Below are positions 61,501 to 64,000 of a stretch of 64,000 bases of DNA, piece after piece. The notes below the pieces were generated by a model. The model had not been told where the DNA came from and did no database searches. It saw only the letters and a list, made by a program, of their open reading frames with translations. The number at the start of each line of letters is the position of its first letter. Position 1 is the first letter of the stretch. A program made the position numbers and the translations under genes. This DNA is from Winogradskya consettensis (GTDB taxonomy: Bacteria > Actinomycetota > Actinomycetes > Mycobacteriales > Micromonosporaceae), in contig NZ_BOQP01000003.1 in assembly GCF_018332715.1 (NCBI RefSeq), positions 186,001-250,000 of the forward strand, in the 5' to 3' direction.

Positions 61501-61554
61501 GAGCACTGCTCTTGACTCGGTCGCGTGCTCTGCTCTTAACTGAGAGCAGTGCTC
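61501..61554. promoter_or_regulatory. Epimerase promoter with two TetR palindromes
   Basis: GAGCACTGCTC (61501-61511) and GAGCAGTGCTC (61544-61554) flank a TTGACT (61512-61517) / TTAACT (61536-61541) promoter with an 18-bp spacer. A related TGCTCTGCTC lies between them (61526-61535). This arrangement would let the divergent TetR protein block the promoter. Confidence 0.75.
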
Positions 61555-61569
61555 ACAAAGGAGAACGCC

Positions 61570-62535
61570 ATGCAGGTAGTCGTGGGAGCGGGTCCGGTCG
61601 GAACGGCGATAGCGCGCCAGCTGGTCGGGCAGGGGCAGAAAGTCCGGATCGTCACGCGGAGTGGCAGCGGTCCGGAGCACCCGCTGATCGAAAAAGTCAG
61701 TGCCGACGCGGCGAAAGGGCTCGTGGAGATCACCCAGGGGGCGAGCGTGATCTACAACTGCGTGAACCCGCCGTACACCAAATGGCCTGAGCTCTGGCCC
61801 CCGATCTCGGCAGCGATGATCGCCGCGGCGAAAGCGAACGATGCGGTCCTGGCCATCACCGGGAACGTCTATGGGTACGGCCCCCAGCCCGACGGCCGCA
61901 TGACCGAGCACACGCCCCTCGCGGCAACCGGAGTCAAGGGCCGCGTCCGCATCAAGATGTGGCAGGACGCCCTGGACAGCGGCATCCGCACGATCGAGGT
62001 CCGCGGCTGCGACTACGTGGGTGCGGGCGCCTCCGGCATCTTCTCCGCGGTCATCGGGCCGGCCATCGCCAAGGGCCGCACCGCGTATGTGCCGGGCGAC
62101 CCGGACGCCCCGCACACCTGGACCTACATCGGCGACATGGCCACCGCGCTGGTCCGGCTCGCCCGGGACGAGCGGGCCTGGGGGCGGGCATGGCACGTCC
62201 CGTCAGCCCCGGCGGAGAGCGTCCGGCAACTCGCGGCCCGGCACGCCCAGCTCGCCGGCGTGCCGGAGGTGAAGATCCGGAAGCTGCCGCACTGGGTGAT
62301 GCGGACGGCGGGTCTGGCGGTGCCGATGGCCCGCGAGCTCGCCGAGATGGACTACCAGTTCTACGGCCCGTACCTCCTCGACGCCACGGAGACAGCCCGC
62401 ACGTTCGGCCTGGAGCCCACCGACCTCGACGTCGCCATCCGCGAGGAGGCGGACTACAGCAGCAGTCCCACCCCGCCGCGGCGGGGATCGCCGGCCGCGC
62501 TGCCGGCTGCAACGGCGGTGACGCCGCCGAAATAG
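61570..62535 (+). CDS. NAD(P)-dependent epimerase/dehydratase-like protein
   Basis: A 321-residue atypical/extended SDR: MQVVVGAGPVGTAIARQLVGQG, NVYGYGPQPDGRMTEHTPLAATGVKGRVR (YG-x-P type active region), EVRGCDYVGAG, and TWTYIGDMATALVRLARDERAWG. It probably modifies a nucleotide sugar or related ketone. AAAGGAG lies six bases before ATG 61570. The last 27 residues are Pro/Ala/Ser-rich and lie antisense to the gamma-glutamyltransferase gene, with no family-like sequence, so the natural stop may have been lost. Confidence 0.88.
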   Translation: MQVVVGAGPVGTAIARQLVGQGQKVRIVTRSGSGPEHPLIEKVSADAAKGLVEITQGASVIYNCVNPPYTKWPELWPPISAAMIAAAKANDAVLAITGNVYGYGPQPDGRMTEHTPLAATGVKGRVRIKMWQDALDSGIRTIEVRGCDYVGAGASGIFSAVIGPAIAKGRTAYVPGDPDAPHTWTYIGDMATALVRLARDERAWGRAWHVPSAPAESVRQLAARHAQLAGVPEVKIRKLPHWVMRTAGLAVPMARELAEMDYQFYGPYLLDATETARTFGLEPTDLDVAIREEADYSSSPTPPRRGSPAALPAATAVTPPK

Positions 62536-63872
62536 TGGTCGATTTCCGGCCACTGCTGGATCCGCCACCCCGCCGCGGCCAGCGCGTCCAGCTCGTCGGT
62601 GGGATATCCGGGTTCGGCGTGCACGGTGTCGTCGACCACGTGGAACCGGGGGCGGCTCAGGGCCGAAGCGCTGTCCAGACCGTCGACCAGCACGCCGAGC
62701 AGCGTGTCGATCAGCGCGGTGCGGATGCGGGAGGCTCCGGCTGACCCGGCGGCCAGGGCGAGATCGCCGGCCGCGTCGATGACGACGAGCGGGCACATGT
62801 TGGAGGACATCCGCCGGCCGGGGGCGAGGTCGTCAGTGATCAGCTCGCCCTCGCCGAGCATCGAGTTGAGGTTGATGCCCAGGCCGGGCAGCCAGACCCC
62901 GGCGCCCAGCCCCAGCGTGGTGGTGATGACGCAGGCATTGCCGTCCGGGTCGACCACCGAGACGTTGGTGGTGTCGCCGATCTTCTGCCGGCCGAGATCG
63001 CGCAAGGCGGAGGCGAGGGCGACGGCACGCTCGGGCCGGGGCAGGCCGGTGAGGTTCGCGGGCAGGGCCGCGATGGTGTCGACCGTCCGGCTGAGGTCGT
63101 GCCGGGCCCGCACCCGGTAGGAACCCAGCGTGGCGTGATCGACCGGCGTCTCGAGCACCCGGTAGTTCGCCAGGTCGAGCGGGCCGATCGAGCCACCGGC
63201 TTCACGTACGCTCTCGACGAGCTGGGCGCCGTACGCACCGGTGTAGAACAATGCCGGTCCCTCGTCGGCCAGCCGTGCCATGGCGGTCGCCAGCCCCGGG
63301 TGGAAGAGCCGGTCGCCGCCGCCCAGCAGCCGTCCGCCCGGCGCGTAGACCTCCGCGCCGGAACCGTAGGTGAGCGCGGGCGCGCACGACTCCAACGTCC
63401 GCGCGTGTGCCGCAGGCAGCTCGGCGCCCGTGACCGCCAGCTCGTGCGCCGGTGCCACCAGCGAAGCCCACGGCAGCCGCCCCCAGCGCCGGTGCACCTC
63501 ACCGCAGCCGGCGGGCACGCCCGGCACGGCGACGCTGGCGCCGCCGATCGCGTACACCTGGGGCATCCCGCCGAAGAACACGTCCACCGAGACCATCGGA
63601 CCCGCCTCGACATCGCCGTCGGTGCCCGGCACCGCGACGAAGAAGTCGAGACAGGTGACGTTGCCCGAAGCCGCATCGAAATATGTGGCAACCCCCCCGC
63701 CGCCCAGACCGGTGTAGACGGTCTCCGTCACGCAGGTCGCGAGCACGGCGGCGACCGCGGCGTCGGCCGCTGAGCCTCCGGCCTGCAAGATCCGCATTCC
63801 CGCGGCGGCGGTGGCCGGGTGGCTCGCGGCGACCCCGGCGGCGATCGGCCGGGCCGGCTGGGAGATCTCCAT
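62454..63872 (-). CDS. Gamma-glutamyltransferase family protein
   Basis: A 472-residue Ntn-hydrolase-type enzyme: AAGVAASHPATAAAGMRILQAGGSAADAAVAA, TGLGGGG, then the predicted self-cleavage site with nucleophile Thr in GDTTNVSVVD, and the GSAGASRI region. It hydrolyses or transfers gamma-glutamyl groups, or cleaves related amides such as cephalosporin side chains. No signal peptide is visible, which points to a cytosolic member. It is somewhat shorter than the 530-580 residues of classical enzymes. The 3-prime end overlaps the convergent epimerase gene by 82 bp. Confidence 0.88.
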   Translation of the reverse strand: MEISQPARPIAAGVAASHPATAAAGMRILQAGGSAADAAVAAVLATCVTETVYTGLGGGGVATYFDAASGNVTCLDFFVAVPGTDGDVEAGPMVSVDVFFGGMPQVYAIGGASVAVPGVPAGCGEVHRRWGRLPWASLVAPAHELAVTGAELPAAHARTLESCAPALTYGSGAEVYAPGGRLLGGGDRLFHPGLATAMARLADEGPALFYTGAYGAQLVESVREAGGSIGPLDLANYRVLETPVDHATLGSYRVRARHDLSRTVDTIAALPANLTGLPRPERAVALASALRDLGRQKIGDTTNVSVVDPDGNACVITTTLGLGAGVWLPGLGINLNSMLGEGELITDDLAPGRRMSSNMCPLVVIDAAGDLALAAGSAGASRIRTALIDTLLGVLVDGLDSASALSRPRFHVVDDTVHAEPGYPTDELDALAAAGWRIQQWPEIDHYFGGVTAVAAGSAAGDPRRGGVGLLL

Positions 63873-63920
63873 TGGCGCAAGCGTAGAGGTCAGGGCCCTG
63901 AATGGTTACCATCCGCGTCC

Positions 63921-64000
63921 ATGACGCTCGCCGATCCCTCCACCGGCGTACACCCCTTGCCACGGCGCACCTTGGCCGGGTATGCCCTGGGTTCGCTGGT
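63921..64000 (+). CDS. N-terminus of a probable MFS transporter (partial)
   Basis: Only the first 26 codons are in the window. They read MTLADPSTGVHPLP, then RRTLAGYALGSL. The short hydrophilic leader followed by LAGYALGSL is the way many MFS sugar-type permeases begin. The call rests on this alone. It diverges from the gamma-glutamyltransferase gene by 48 bp. Confidence 0.4.
   Translation, partial: MTLADPSTGVHPLPRRTLAGYALGSL

Overview
The window is GC-rich actinomycete DNA. Third codon positions are almost always G or C, GTG starts are common, several starts lack a ribosome site and follow a TANNNT -10 box by 6-8 bases, and typical actinobacterial families occur (DUF3107, DUF3152, MoeZ, a serine/threonine kinase, an IdeR-type iron box). 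A Micromonosporaceae genome of the Actinoplanes type is my best inference. This looks like ordinary chromosome: I see no phage, transposase, integrase, CRISPR array, tRNA or rRNA, and about 58 protein genes.

Region by region. 1-9.6 kb: a dienelactone hydrolase/LysR divergent pair, a GT2-GtrA glycosyltransferase, an ArnT/PMT-type membrane glycosyltransferase, a class I DAHP synthase with an aromatic leader-peptide attenuator, and an OmpR-type two-component system. The two glycosyltransferase genes and the two-component operon carry the same 11-bp-spaced CTGTG direct repeat upstream, so they probably form one regulon. 9.6-20.2 kb: a P450 with a divergent TetR-fusion regulator, an oxidoreductase pseudogene remnant, a PadR/membrane-protein operon, a glycosidase-like exported protein, TPR and Smr proteins, and a large M28 membrane peptidase. 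20.2-25.5 kb: a tightly overlapping string encoding a zinc-ribbon protein, a 55-residue mini-protein, a receiver-PP2C phosphatase, a CHASE3 histidine kinase, a single-domain receiver, an inositol-phosphatase-like enzyme and an SDR. 25.5-34.3 kb: an exported cell-wall protein, a membrane-fused spermidine-synthase-like protein, a kinase with an extracellular CBM2-like domain, the TrkA/TrkH potassium system, an SDR and an MFS permease.

34.3-41.8 kb: RecQ fused to a phosphoribosyltransferase-like domain behind two perfect DnaA boxes, a repeat-filled gap, a VanZ/response regulator/sensor kinase operon, a lactonase-like metallohydrolase and an NlpC/P60 hydrolase. 41.8-47.7 kb: copper homeostasis (CsoR, CopZ, a His/Met-rich anchored protein), iron-controlled heme degradation (heme oxygenase plus DUF2470), a DEAD-box RNA helicase, DUF3107 and TetR. 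47.8-55.1 kb: a proline-rich protein with an alpha/beta hydrolase, then two DUF3152 metzincin-like membrane proteins, the second with a very long Lys/Ala/Pro histone-H1-like cytoplasmic tail. 55.2-64 kb: MoeZ, DUF4240, a prenyltransferase-fold protein, proBA, an alkyltransferase-like protein, TetR with a divergent NAD(P)-epimerase, gamma-glutamyltransferase and the start of a likely transporter.

The most notable observations are the aromatic attenuator ahead of the DAHP synthase gene, the shared direct-repeat operator, the H1-tailed metzincin pair, and a recurring pattern in which tandem or direct repeats of unrelated sequence sit exactly across gene stop codons. All functional calls come from reading motifs by eye; no database search was run.
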